Shown: positions 1 to 12,371, counted from the stretch's first letter. The stretch: 64,000 nt of DNA from Schoenoplectus triqueter (GCA_964058805.1 CAXKVV010000008.1:307040-371039), one strand, 5' to 3'. Notes: a model not told the origin generated them from the sequence alone. Made by a program: numbers and translations.

Positions 1-2309
1 AGTATGATGCGAAATATTTGCTTTTATTGTATACGATTAATCTTTTGTCTCTTCTGCTTTGAAGGGCGTTGGAAGTCAGAATATACATCATGTTATTAAA
101 ACTTCTAAAATCTAAAATTTATCTCAAAGAAAAAAATATATCAAAGAAAAAATTTAATATATTTCAAACAAAAATTTTAAATTTTCGACGGCACTTAATA
201 TGTTATTATAAGAGTATTGAGCCAAAAAAACAGTCGAACAAAAAAACAACAAATAGCGAATCACATCATCGACAGAGTTAAAAAAACTCCGCACATATAG
301 TTATTTTATTTCGAACTGTCAGATTATATATCGATGATTTTAATTTAGTAACAAATAACTTTATACATTAAAATTTATATTTAAATTTTCTTTAGCCATT
401 CGAATTTAATCGTCCCATCATATATCAGATCTCCGTAAAAAAAGAGAACGGAGGAGGTTTAAATCTTTGAACTAAATTTTGAGTTTAAAATCTTTCTCAA
501 CTGTTAATTTTACATTGAGATATTTTAATTATATATAATAATTATTACGAATTTTGCATGATTCAAAAGGTTTGAGCCTCCCCGTTCTCGTAAAAAAACC
601 TACGGAGAATACTCTCCTCAACGAATAGCGCCCAAAGACTGCTGGAGAAGAGTCAGAGACAATTATGTGAAAGAAAATTATAGAAGTTCGGAGCAAAAAT
701 AAGAATGCCCAAAACAGAGGCCCACTCCGCTCCTCTCGATGAAACAAAGATAGGGGAATAGAGAAAGGACAGAAAGAAGGAAAGGAAAGGGAATCGATCT
801 GAGAATACCTCTCCTCCACAGGGGGGAGCACGATGATTTCGCTTTTCAATTGCATGCTCTTCCTATCCTGATTTCTACTGGAAAGCTTCGATCTCGTAAG
901 TTCCTCTGTGGCAATTGTATTTTCTAGTAAGAAATATTTCGATTTTGTTCTCTCTCTCTTCTCTTTTTGCCCGATTTTTTGCACTTTTTTGGTGCTAACT
1001 TCCTTTTTTACAGAGTCCTGATTTTTCCCCCATTGACTGCACTTTCAAACTTAAGCTATCTTATTTTAAAATTTTCTTTGCCTTTTGCTCTTGCGAAATT
1101 GTTAAATTACTCGTTCATCACTTTTTCTGTGAAAGTGGAAGTTATTTCCATTTGGAGAATACTATTTTTTGGTAGACTCGATGCAGCACTTGCGTGAATC
1201 CTCCCTAATTCCTCAGGATTTTGCATTTTATTTTTTGTAAAAGGTTATCGAGTCTAGGAATTAAATTATGGACCGAGCGTGCGGTGTGTCGATCGACCTG
1301 TCACTTCTCAAGGGTCCCAGTGCCTTTTGCCCTCGGCTGTTTGCGCTTAGTACTTAATCCTCTCTGGTTTGGAATCAAATGGAGATAATTGTGCTAAAAA
1401 GATTAGGCAAACTGCAGTACCGCTCCATGGATCTAAAATAAAATCGGAGAAAGAAAAACAAAACTTCGCTTCGCTTCGTCGGGCGCCTATGGCAGCTGGG
1501 AGGCGGCTCCTGACACCTGCCATCCAGAGGCCAGAGACGGCCAAACATGAAACCCGAATCTTTCCCTTTCAATATCCTCTTGTCTCTCCCACCGACATCT
1601 CCTCTCGTTTCCTCTCTCCTCCGCCGAGCCCCGACGCGGGTCTCGCCGCTGTCTCTTCACCTTCACTGACAACAAGAACAACCAGCTTTTATTTTTGCCC
1701 TATCCATTTCCGAAAACCTAAAACCCACTGCACAAACCCCACTTAAAAACGACCCAATCTGAGACTTTTGAAGTCAGATTCTCGGTAATTTCCTCCTGAC
1801 AGATTCTAACGCCGTCTGCTGTTACAATTGGCCGCCGCATAATAATCCCATCTCCTCAGTTTCCTCCGGTGTGAGATAATTGCTCTTATCTCTACACTTC
1901 TTTCATACACCTTTCCTGAACTCGGAAATCTGCTATTTTCATTTTTCGCAATTTTGGTGCTGCTGGTACAGAACCAGTACTTTGGTACGAATCAGTTCTT
2001 TATGCTGGTATCGGACTCGTGTAAATTTTAGTTGCTGATTACTGATTCTGCTAGTACAAAACCGATACAGCTCTGTTTTGATTTCCGTTTCTGTTGCTTG
2101 CCTCTTGTTCGTACCTGAAACAAATAATTATACATGAATTTATCTGATGAAGACAAAATAACCTGCTTGTGAGCTTCTCATTTATTTTGTGATGCTTGAG
2201 CATATACTATTAGCAATGAAATTAAGGACTTAAAATGCTTAATATAATTTTTGAGGAATTAATGTTGGATTTAACTTTCAAGCTGGAATAATGGTCATAC
2301 TTAGAAGAG
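1..2309. other. Intergenic / far upstream region of IPK1
   Basis: No convincing coding region is seen. The first 500 bases are AT-rich and unstructured. About 1250-1880 is richer in GC and in C/T runs and resembles plant promoter and 5' leader DNA. It could hold the first non-coding exon of the plus-strand gene that starts coding at 6033, but no splice donor can be fixed by eye. Open frames here (for example 529-984 on the minus strand and 1369-1746 on the plus strand) are low-complexity, match no family I know and are not called as genes. Confidence 0.4.
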
Positions 2310-3462
2310 GAGGGATCAGATAACCGTCGCCTCCTAATAACCCATCTTGACGTTAAATCTGAATTGTTCATCAAGTAAATAGTCAATGGCCAAATTTAAT
2401 ATCCTCTTTCTCCTCTTCCTCTTAAAATTCCCTTTGCACTCTTTCCCAAGCAAATATCTTAACAAAAAATAGGGGTGAGAGAGCACCAGAGCTTGTCGTG
2501 TCAGCCTCCTCTGACGACCTAACAATCCCTGGTGTGCTTGTTGATCTCTCCTTTCCTCTCTCACACACACATGATCACCTTTTTCTCTCTCAGCTTGTCG
2601 CTGAACTTTAGCTCATCGGTTCCATACAAAATCCATGGATGGACGGAGTACCCCCAGTCCCAAGTCGTTCCATCAGATAAGGTACGATCCTTCTCTCCTT
2701 CTTGTACTTTAAGAAGTATATACATTATTTTTTTTATATCGTAGAACATGTACTATTGTCCAATATATTAAGAGATTTTGTATTTCTTTTTTTTCTATGT
2801 AAAGACACATATATATATATATAGAGACATTGCAACTGAGAAAACAAAAACTATATATATGGATCATGAAAGAACCGTTACAGCTCACCTATTACATATC
2901 GCATTCACTAATTTTCCAAAAAGAAAAGAAACATATTTACATGTATCGAAAGAAACAAAAGAGAAGAAAATAAAAACTATATACAGATCACAAAAGAACC
3001 ATTACAGCTCATCTATTACATATTGCATTCACTAATTTCCAAAAAGAAAAAAAAAACATATTTACATGTATCGAAAAAAAACAAAGAGGAGTTTCTTCTC
3101 ATTAGAGTTTGCGAAGGCTTTTATATCCCCACTGTTGCCATCTTTTTCTTCCCTTTTCATTTCAGTCTCATGGGCAGTTCTAAGGTCCGTCTCCTCAACA
3201 GTAGCAGCCTCTAGTGAACAAGAGAGTAATTTAAAATCTGTAGTATCAATATGACATATAGTCTGGCAATTATAAATACCTTTGTTGTTTGGTCTGACAT
3301 TATACTTTAATCTTAATTATTTAAGTCAATTCTTACTTCAAAAGTTTCATGCTTCCTTTCTAGTTTTGATTTTTAGATCAATTCCGATTCGGGCATTTCA
3401 AACCTTATATGGTTAGTTACAGCTGCTAGATGTTGAATCGTAATTTATATAGTGAATCATTA

Positions 3463-3500
3463 TATCGTGTATCGTATCGTATCGTATCGTTAAGATACGC
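3463..3500. repeat. TATCG tandem repeat block, left
   Basis: Repeats of ATCGT/TATCG run through this block (GTATCGTATCGTATCGTATC). A similar block in the opposite orientation lies at 4885-4980. The two look like subterminal inverted repeats inside the 2310-5212 element. Confidence 0.6.
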
Positions 3501-3624
3501 TAAATTTGTTTTAAAATGAGTTAAAACAACTAATAAAATATGTAGTGAAAAAAAAATCTTTTGAAAATCATTATATTATAATGTTTTATTACATTTATGC
3601 AATATACTAGCACTACATGCTCTA

Positions 3625-3706
3625 TATGAATTTTTATGCATTATACATATGAGCACAACTCCTATTATGAATTTTTATGCATTATACATATGAGCACAAC
3701 TCCTAT
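3625..3706. repeat. 41-bp direct tandem duplication
   Basis: A 41-bp unit beginning TATGAATTTTTATGC is present twice in direct tandem (about 3625-3665 and 3666-3706) with no visible difference. This points to recent slippage or unequal exchange. Confidence 0.8.
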
Positions 3707-3872
3707 TATGGACACACATTATTAATCAATAACTTAAAATATTAACAAAAATACTTTCTTTCAATCAATCATATACAAATTCAATATATATGATTTTAGA
3801 AATAAAATAATAATACAGGAAGGCAAACATATATAATTGATATGAATTCAATATAGATATTTTTTATGAGTG

Positions 3873-4244
3873 GGGATCCATTGACAATGGGTTATTTTGA
3901 CAATCTTGACAATGGACCTCTAAAAAAATATAAAGAAATCTTAAAAATAAAAAAAAAGTTTATATACTTGTTCTACTAACTTTAGATTGATGATCATTTA
4001 AATTTTATGTAATTTCATTATCGTATGATAGTCCATCAAAAATCGTTAAATTGGAACCGTTGCAAATTGCATGCAAATTTGATGGTCTTTGATGAATTAT
4101 CAAACGATAATGAAATTGTATGAAATTTGAATGATCATCAATCGAAAGGTATAAGAACATATTTATAATTTTTTTAAGATTTTTTATATTTATTTAAAAA
4201 TCCATTGTCAAAGTAGTCAAAATAACCCATTGTCAACCGATCCC
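3873..4244. mobile_element. Palindromic MITE, GGGATC...GATCCC family, copy 1
   Basis: This 372-bp element folds on itself. The left end (GGGATCCATTGACAATGGG and on through TTATTTTGACAAT) is matched inverted by the right end (ATAACCCATTGTCAACCG then ATCCC). The symmetry continues to the centre, where a TGATAGTCCATCAAA block faces its own complement. A second copy of the family, interrupted, lies at 12372-16891. It has no coding capacity. No clear target-site duplication was found, so the superfamily is unassigned. Confidence 0.75.
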
Positions 4245-4663
4245 TTCTCTTTTTTTTATTAAGTCGCATATTAGAAAACTATTTAGTTTTGTTCAATATT
4301 GTTTATGTTCTCACTTATGCTTTATTTTAAAAAATAAATTTTAAATAATAATTATAATAAAATATAAAAGTAAATAAAATTTATGAAATATTTCATTGAA
4401 AATTAAATGTGACTAAATTAAAATTGAAAGAAAAAAATCACAATAAAAAATATAATAAAGATGAAAATTTAATAAGTACACAGTCCAACCCTAACACCCT
4501 TAAAACATATATATTTTTTAAAACATATATATTTTTTTAATTAAAGTATGAGGTTGTTGCTATGGTCCCATAAGTCAGAGGTGCCTCCTATTTACCACTC
4601 TCATCTACCTTAGTCTTAACGAAAATTCCAAAAAAAAATGAACGGACCTGCGAAACTTAGCTA

Positions 4664-4758
4664 TGGCGACGAGACTTCTTCACTCTTAGCGCGCGACGGC
4701 GATGGGGCTTCTTCACTCTCAGCGCGACAGTGACGAGGCTATTCACTCTCAACGCACG
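4664..4758. repeat. About 32-bp GC-rich imperfect tandem repeat, three units
   Basis: Three imperfect units share the plan GCGACGAG-GCTTCTTCACTCT-AGCGCG, starting near 4666, 4694 and 4727. They are GC-rich within an AT-rich setting. No coding role is evident. Confidence 0.55.
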
Positions 4759-4884
4759 AAAAGCTATCTAGGTTTCTCTCTCAACACGCGAAAAGGCGTC
4801 GTAAACGAAGGAAAAGGCGAGAAAATGCAATTATCGAGCGAAATTGCAACTCCCCATGGCTCGGATTCAGAATCGTAAATACTT

Positions 4885-4980
4885 ACGATCCGATACGATA
4901 CGATACACGTATCGCTCGTGTATCGCTACGTTTATCGCGGTTCACTGCGCTAACGATACACAGGTACGATTTGTATCGTT
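4885..4980. repeat. TATCG/CGATA repeat block, right
   Basis: The block is rich in CGATACGATACGATACACGT-like sequence. It is similar to, and inverted relative to, the block at 3463-3500, and lies in the same element. Confidence 0.55.
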
Positions 4981-5212
4981 CTTCCTCTGACTCTTACATG
5001 CAAGTACTCTATCAAGCTAGATAAATTGTCAAGAAATAATATAGTGCAATGAGCTTTTTAATTTGTATTTCACCGCAAAGATACAAGAATTGAACTAAAA
5101 ACATCGTATTTGAGACTTGCCAAGGATACAAAAATTGAACTATTTACGTGATGAACGATTCAGATTTAATGTCAAGATGGGGTATTTTGAGGCGGTAGTC
5201 ATCCGATCCCTC

Positions 5213-6005
5213 ATCTACTTAACATACATATAATTTAATCTAGATATGCATGATTTGAACTCTGAAGAGAATGGGGATCTTACAAAGTCTTTTTAAACGA
5301 TTATGTGGAGGACAATGAGCTTGGAAGTATATGCATTTTTTGAGTGGGTGTTCGTTATACTGGTATTGGACTGGTGCGAGTCAAATTTAGCATGGATTTG
5401 GAAGTTCAATTATCTGGATTTATTTGCTTTATTCATTATAAGAAACAATGAAGCTTAATTTCCCAACTGAAGAATCATTAATTTCAATGACATTTAGCAT
5501 GACATGTTATAGAACGATTTACAAATTCTTTATAATTTTTTCCATCAAATGAGCTCATGGAAAATAAATTACATTTCCCCCCCTTCAAATCAACTGAGAC
5601 TTTATTTTTGCTTTTCCTTCAAAAAAATAATTTTACATGGAAAACAGCTTTTCAAAATATTTTTTGCAAATGAACATACCCTTAGAGAATTATCCTCTTT
5701 TTATCTTTTAAGATATTCCATTTCTTGCTCTCGCTTTGGACGAGCTTAGTATCTCAGCCATTTTAGAATAAATTTTATTTTGTTTCTTGTAAGGGGCGTT
5801 TGTTTCTTACAATACTTGTCTCAATATTTGGAACTAACTGATTCTTCAATTAATTGGGCTATGCGATAATTGTGAGTAGGTCGATTGAATCTAAGAAAGA
5901 AGGAGACAGATGCATACTCATCAATCTTTGCTTTCGTAAGCGAAAGTGTCTGGGAAAAATTTTCTTTATTGTAAATTCATTTTTCTGTCATTTTCTCATG
6001 TGCAG
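5213..6005. other. Sequence before the IPK1 start, probably 5' leader intron
   Basis: No gene is seen. The 3' end is pyrimidine-rich and closes with a good splice acceptor (TTTTCTCATGTGCAG, AG at 6004-6005), 27 bp before the IPK1 start codon. This suggests that the region is the end of an intron in the 5' untranslated leader. The donor cannot be placed from sequence alone. Confidence 0.5.
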
Positions 6006-6032
6006 GAGTGAGTTTGGTGAAAAAGTGAAGGA

Positions 6033-8343
6033 ATGGAGATTGTAATTAAAGTGGACGATGTGAAGGATTGGGTCTACAAAGGAGAAGGAGCAGCTAATAT
6101 TATACTTGGCTATCGAGGATCTTCACCTCTTTTGGTAAATCCTGGAAACTAAATGAATGTAGACATTGAACCTGCAGTACTTTGTGTTACTGATATTTCT
6201 GATTCTTTTTTTTTAATTTTGCTGAAAACAGCTTGGAAAAGTACTAAGAATTCAAAAGGTACCAAAAGATGAAACCCAACCACCACATGAGTGTGGACAA
6301 TTGTCGATGCATGAACAACTTCTGTGGGGCAATGTTGCTGAATTAATTGATTCAAATTCAAAAGACATCTTGATGCAAAATTATGCTACTTTTATCATGG
6401 GTCCGCTTCTGGGCAGCAAACATATTGACGCAGGGGTATAGTATCTAATATTGTTCCTCATTTACTCCTTTTTTGCCACCTATCACTTGTAACAATGATA
6501 CAAACAACAGGATCATATTATTATTTTGCATATTTCTAGGCAAAATTAATCGGATTACTCTGTACGTGCACTGAATTAGGTACATGTATCAGTATCTAGG
6601 AAATTTTTGGAAAATGTTGAAGATAGTACTCAAAATTTTCGACCTGCATGGAGAGTAAAAGCGTCCAAAATAGATACCTTAACAGAGTCAGCACTTCTTT
6701 TCTCAGACCATTCTGTATTTCCTAGTAAGAACCCTCAATTCTGTTTAAGTTATTGATTTTGTTTGTTTGTTTGTTTGTTTGTTATTTGTTGTTTAATTTA
6801 ATTTAGAATATTTCTAGCTTTTGTAATGAAATTTTGGAATTGTTATAAATTCAGGTTATTCATCCTTCAGCATCGCTGTTGAGATAAAGGTATTTTTCTT
6901 GTTATAATCTTTTTTCCAGTTTCCTTTTCTCTACTGTTTTGGTTTACTTGTTAATTTTTAACCAGCAGTTTTTCTTCATAATATGTATTGCAGCCTAAGT
7001 GTGGCTTTCTTCCCTCGTCAGAATACATATCAGATGAGAACATTATTAAGAAGCTAGTAACTCGATATAAGATGCATCAAGCACTAAAACTTCATAAAAG
7101 CCAGGTACATTCATAATATATGTATAGATAGTTGATCTAGTGACAACTTTCTTGCATCTTTTTGAGCATGTGCTGTGGTGATTGTCTTTTTTTAATAAAT
7201 TATCTAATGCTTTAGTATAAATTCTAAATTCTTAACCACTTTACATCTTCCCAGATATTAGAAGAAAGTGCATATGACCCACAAGATCTCTTCTCACATT
7301 CTAAAGAAAGAATACACACAGCTCTCAGTGCTTTGTATCAGGTTCCGCAGAATAATTTCCGGATATTTGTGAATGGATGCCTCATATATGGAGGCATGGG
7401 TACTGGTAGTGACAATTATAATGCAAATAATTCATTTGAGGAACTAATAGGAACAACTGGCCTTAACCTAAAATTACCAAAATTTCTCGAGCTACTATCA
7501 GAAATGCTATCCAAATCTGGTGTACTGGACCAGCTGTTAGAGGCCCAAAAGTTAGATTTATATGACATAGAAGGTGCAATACACTCATATTATGATGTGA
7601 TCTCTCAGCCATGTCCAGTTTGTGAAAGTATCTCTGATAAGGGGCATTTGGAAAAATTTGAAAAGTTGCACACTTTACCGATTCAGAGAAGTATTGAAAT
7701 TGTGAGGGACTACCTTGTGTCGGCAACAGCCAAGGATTGTAGCTTGATGTTAGCCTTTAGGCCTAGAGAGAGTGATGTTAATGCTTCAGAGGAATACAGT
7801 TCAGTGGGCATAAAATCTGTGGACCAAGTTTTTGAATACAAGGTACGATATGGATGAATTTTTCTATAATATCTAGATTTCGTCCAAAATGATAGCTCTT
7901 TTGTGTATTTACATCAGTTACTCATGATGGTTGCATTAGGGGTGCCTGGATGAAAACAGGATTTATGAATATTCCTAGTAAGTGTTAATGTTTTTTTTTA
8001 TTGGCAATAGAGAATATAAATCCTGTAGTCTCGAGGAAACTTGATCGTCGATAGGTTCTGTTACAACAGCCCATACTAGAGCTGATAGTAGAGAGATGAG
8101 GGGAGAAAAACTGAACTATACTAAAATTCTTACTCAGAGAGCTTTTTGACCAGAATTGAATGCACTAAATCTTCCCCTATTTGCAGATCTACATGCTTAT
8201 GCAGTTGTATTTCATTTTTTTGTGTCCAGGCATCTTTCATCGATCTAGATATGAAACCTCTCAAGAAGATGGTCTACTACTACAATCTCGATCAAAAGAT
8301 AGTCAACTTTTACAAAAAAAATTGTCAAATATTATCGTTGTAA
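6033..8343 (+). CDS. IPK1: Inositol-pentakisphosphate 2-kinase (7 exons)
   Basis: The predicted product phosphorylates the 2-position of InsP5 with ATP to give InsP6 (phytate). Exons: 6033-6134, 6232-6435, 6580-6724, 6855-6889, 6994-7104, 7255-7842, 8230-8343. All introns are GT-AG, and the joined frame encodes 432 residues, close to the roughly 450 of plant IPK1. Seen in the protein: a start MEIVIKVDDVKDWVYKGEGA with the nucleotide-binding GEGAAN segment, LGKVLRIQK (about 35-43), the family signature EIKPKCGFLP (about 160-169) split by a splice junction, an His/CxxC/His set (H309, C319, C322, H338) that fits the known plant zinc site, and the metal-binding IDLD near 399-402. The ATG at 6033 gives the family N terminus. 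No stop or frameshift breaks the model. The last residues (after KIVNFY) are divergent but this end is variable in the family. It probably acts in nucleus and cytosol (family knowledge). Confidence 0.95.
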
Positions 8344-9298
8344 ATAAATTCATGGTTGGCAAATGGTAATCCACTTGTATCTTTGGGTGGTTTAATAATG
8401 GATTAGCAAATCAGGTTTGTGTTGTTGAAACATGCAGTTCATCTTTAACTAATATTTTTAAACTGCACCTCTGTAATTTTTTGGGTCTACCAGAAGGCTT
8501 GTTTTTATTGACCTGATCATTCTTTTTTTTGTCAATGAAATGCATCTCTGACTATATAAAAAAGTGAAGACTAAGGCCGCCCAAGCAAAGTACCGAAGAG
8601 GTAAATGTCACCTCCCATTTCGGAGTTAAAAAGGTCTCCGGCATTAATTAAGCAGCTTATGGGTCTTGTTGCTAGAACTACATTTAATAGTCCATCTATT
8701 AATCAGACCCAACTAAATCATAAAGGAGCACACTTCATGGCAGTGAATATTTTATAATTTATTTTGACATACATATTTCACATTGTGCAGATACTTGAAC
8801 ATTTGTCATCTGATATAGTAACAGTTTATTTTGTTACTGTTCTAAGGCACATGACAAGTTGACAAAATCAGCATATGAAGAAAAGACAACTGCAAATGCT
8901 GGGTAGTTCAAGTCACCAGTTCTAGTTAGTGCCACGGCTAAACAATTGATGAAACTTCTATCTATTGTGAATAGAGAAATTTGATAGGATTTACATCCAA
9001 TTGAGCCGGTGACCTACGAAGGCCTCGTAACCCATGGAGAAGAACTTTATAAGGAGCTCGACTTGAGGTCCTATCTGTAATGAAAATCATTGTGAACAGT
9101 TGATGATTTATGCTCTTTAAATAAAAACCGTTAATTTCATTTTATTAACTCAACTTAACACTGGCCCAGTTGGCCCAACCTTTTCTCCCAATGAGCCTCG
9201 TAGTGTAAATCTATTTATTCTTGAAAGGAAGCTGGTTGTAATTTGGGCATTACTAATTTAGTATGGTCGGTGTTCTCATTCAATTTGCCCAAATCCTC
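8344..9298. other. IPK1 3' flank and intergenic DNA
   Basis: The first few hundred bases probably hold the IPK1 3' untranslated region and polyadenylation signals (AATAAA-like sequence at 8343-8349). The rest shows no gene. Short frames here are not supported. Confidence 0.5.
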
Positions 9299-9301
9299 TT
9301 A

Positions 9302-9527
9302 GAGTATTCGTATCAGTGTCGATTGTTAAAATTATTTTTTATGTCACGTCATCAAATTGACAATTCATTTTAAGAGTGGCATCACTAAATAGAATAAAAT
9401 TATCAAAATGACACTTTCATAATTAATTTTCTGCTCTTGTGCTGACATGACTTGTCAAATGAGATTTGTCAAATGACAATTGTCAAATGAGATTTGACGG
9501 TCAAATGACAATGGAATGCGAATGCTC
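9302..9527. mobile_element. PIF/Harbinger (Tourist)-like MITE, 226 bp
   Basis: The ends are inverted (GAGTATTCGTATC at the left, GAATGCGAATGCTC at the right) and are flanked on both sides by TTA (9299-9301 and 9528-9530). That three-base duplication is typical of PIF/Harbinger elements. The interior carries repeated TGACAATTGTCAAATGAGAT-like motifs and no coding sequence. Confidence 0.7.
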
Positions 9528-9530
9528 TTA

Positions 9531-11114
9531 TTATTCGATTGTTCGAGGAATGAAGTTATAAATAAATTCACTGGATTGATCAACATTTAGTAAGAGCCTG
9601 TATGTACATTTCTTTTTGTAAATGCAAATTATTTAGGTAATAATGCCTCTGAAATGGAAAAAAATAAAGGAAAAGCCATTCTCTCTTTCTAAAATAGAAC
9701 GAGCAAAATTTTACATTGTACAAAAATTTTGGACAAAAAAAAAGTGTACCAGTACTTTCAAACAAACGATTAATTGTAAAAAGAGAATCGGTGTATAGAA
9801 GTATAAAAAAAATGTAATTTATCATTATTTATTTTTTCGGATTATTTTAATTACTATAAGATAATGGTTACTTACTAATTTTAAAACTTTTAACCTATTG
9901 TTGATAACAAAAATATTCACAAATGCAAAAGTACATTTTTCATAACTTGTTTATTGGGATAAATTTGAATTGACACCAGATAACCAGAAAGCCACTTGGG
10001 AATCGGTAAGAAATGTGGAGTTGTATCAGTGCCTGCGTTGGGTACACACTTTCTTTAAGATCCGATGTCTCCAAGATCCGAAGCCCGCTGCAGGACTGAA
10101 ACAGAGGTTTCGCCTGATGCGAGGGATGCGAGTGTGTTGGCAACTTGGCATGTACTGGCGCGTGGATTTTTGAGGGCGAGGGATACAAGAGAATTTATTT
10201 GGGGCAAAGATCAGGATCTTATTTCTGAGAATTGCAGAGAATGGACAACTATTTGAAAAAGTAGAGCGATCTGATTATATTTATTAAAGAATAAAGTGGG
10301 TAGCATTGAAATTTGTATTGAATGGTTTATAAGATAAAATTCATATCCATTGCAAAATACTTTAGAGGATATAAATATTATTTTTAATAATAATTGTTAT
10401 ACGAAAAAAATGATGTTAAAGACCGGCGAATAGAATGTCGGTTCTCTTTATTTTGAATTTCACTTTTTATTTTTCTATACATTTAGTTTCGAATATTTAT
10501 TTACTTAATTAAAAAAAATCTGTCTCGCTCTGCTCTGGATGTCTGAGTGTTGTGTTCATAACGTCGAAAAAAATGTCATCACGCTCCCTTTCTAAATATG
10601 CCTTTGTCTATCAATTGAATTCTTTCAATCGCTTCCTTTCCAAGTTTACCTTGTGGCTGTGGCCTGTGGGAGAGCAAATGTAAACCGAACTCAGTTCAAC
10701 GGGTAGTCTAAACCATCCATATATTCTATTTTTTATCATGATATTTTTTTTATATTAATTTTATCCTTCTATTAGATGTATAATATCTATTTTTTATTGA
10801 TCAAACGTATGTAATCGCGTCCATTGATCCTCTATTTCTCTCCGTTTCTTTCCCATCTATACTTTTATTTCCATAGATAGTTATTTTTTATTATTTATGC
10901 ACATGATTTACAAATTAGAATACTCAATATCTTTCGATTTATGTTATGATATAAAAAAAATAATTTAAGACTTGCGTTATGATTAGCAATTTTATACATA
11001 TTTGGTAAGAATTTAATTGTGATAATATCTGCTAGAATAATTTACTTTTTTTTTATCATAAACATCATGAATCATTAACTCATGTTGTGTGAAAAATCTC
11101 ATCCAAGATTAAAT
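9531..11114. other. Intergenic, with a GC-richer unique patch at 9960-10260
   Basis: Mostly AT-rich, unstructured DNA. The patch at about 9960-10260 is clearly less AT-rich than its surroundings and holds several short overlapping frames on both strands. I recognise no protein family in them. It could be a decayed gene or transposase fragment, or a non-coding transcript. Confidence 0.35.
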
Positions 11115-11545
11115 CAGGGGCAGATCCAATAGGTTCTCGGAGGGGGAGGGGGAGCTGCCCCCTGGATTTTAAAAATGACATTTTTCGATAATGTTATCGG
11201 TAATTTGCCCCCCCCCCTCAGAAATTCCCCCCCCCCCTGAATTGTCTGATTATTTTTATTGAGAAAAAATATTTAAGATCGTGCATAATGAAATAATTAT
11301 GCAAAGATATCATAATATAAAGTTACGTAGACGAAAACTTTCTTCATCAACTTGATTATCAATATATTTTGTTATTATTTTTAATATATAAAATATTATT
11401 ATTTTAATATATTTTTATTAGATAAGAATATATACTAAATTATTAATTTTTTTTATTTAGTATCCGATTAGATAATGAGTTTGAACCTGATAAGCTATCA
11501 CAATCCGATAATTATCCCCTAATCAAAATCATGCATCCGCCCAAG
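11115..11545. mobile_element. Decayed hAT-like MITE
   Basis: The left end CAGGGGCAGATCCAA matches the common plant hAT terminal form, and the right end GCATCCGCCCAAG is its degenerate inverse. The flanks GATTAAAT (11107-11114) and GATTAAAG (11546-11553) match at 7 of 8 bases, which fits an 8-bp hAT target duplication. The interior has G-runs and two C-runs near 11205-11240. No coding sequence. Confidence 0.55.
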
Positions 11546-12371
11546 GATTAAAGTTGATTTTTATTATAGATTTTTTTCATAATTTGATGAATTTATAATT
11601 TAATATTATATCAATATAATTTTTTTATCTCATAATATTTTTATATTTAAATAAAAAAAAGTCCGCTATAGAATTAAATGATTAACGGAGCGGTTCCATC
11701 ATATTTCTTTTCTCCGCTTAATCTTGCTCCAATAAATAATCAAATTCGTCTCGTAAATCGTCGTCTTCCTCGATCGTTCCCAATTTGACAATTTCCTCTT
11801 TGCTGTCTCCGTCGATTGCGAATTTGCGGTTCAATTGTATTGGCATTTTACAACTCGAAGCTGCAAAATAATCATTCTCTCCCCTCAGATGACTTCATCA
11901 ACTTATCCGATGAGATAAATAACGCGTTTCGTTACAAACCTTTCGAAGCATCCATCCATCGAAGCATTATCATGGTACAAGGAACTTGAAGATAAGAGTT
12001 AAAAGGTAACTTCATTGTATTATGCCGCGACGGCTAAACACCTATTTCAGTTCATTTCAATTTTGATGATTTTCAAGATTGAAAATCACAAATCGAACAG
12101 CAACAAAACGCCATTTTGGAGTCGAATTGGTTTATCCAATTTCGATTGAACAATCCATATACTTAACAAAAAATTTAAATTATTCAGATTTTAACAAATT
12201 TTAATTTGATATTTGAGTTTTGTTCTTAAGATTTCAATTTTATCTTTATAAAATTTTTAAAATTTGATATTTGAGTTTTGTTCTTAAGATATTCGGGTGA
12301 TGAATGCACTGCGAAGTATTAAAAGGAAATAATTTTATCGAAATGTATTACAGTGAGATAAAAAAAAAGAA
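11546..12371. other. Intergenic AT-rich DNA
   Basis: No gene or RNA is recognised. A modestly GC-richer stretch at about 11700-11960 resembles promoter or leader DNA but has no supported downstream gene. Confidence 0.4.

Larger units (their letters stand above)
2310..5212. mobile_element. 2.9-kb DNA-transposon-like element with 64-bp terminal inverted repeats
   Basis: Positions 2310-2373 and 5149-5212 are inverted copies of each other, roughly 85% identical by eye, with outer ends reading GAGGGATC and GATCCCTC. The 2.9 kb between them contains no recognisable transposase, a nested MITE (3873-4244), a 41-bp tandem duplication and two TATCG-rich blocks. This fits a non-autonomous DNA transposon. 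No clean target-site duplication is visible, so superfamily and exact ends remain open. It lies directly upstream of IPK1, either in the promoter or in a 5' leader intron. Confidence 0.6.

Noticed and set aside
529..984. 151-codon minus-strand frame
   Set aside because: No recognised family, composition follows the promoter-like C/T strand bias, and no splice or promoter context supports it.
1369..1746. 125-codon plus-strand frame
   Set aside because: Low-complexity Pro/Ser-rich content from a C/T-rich leader-like region; more likely untranslated leader or promoter.
7463..7726. 87-codon minus-strand frame
   Set aside because: Antisense shadow of the well-supported IPK1 exon 6.
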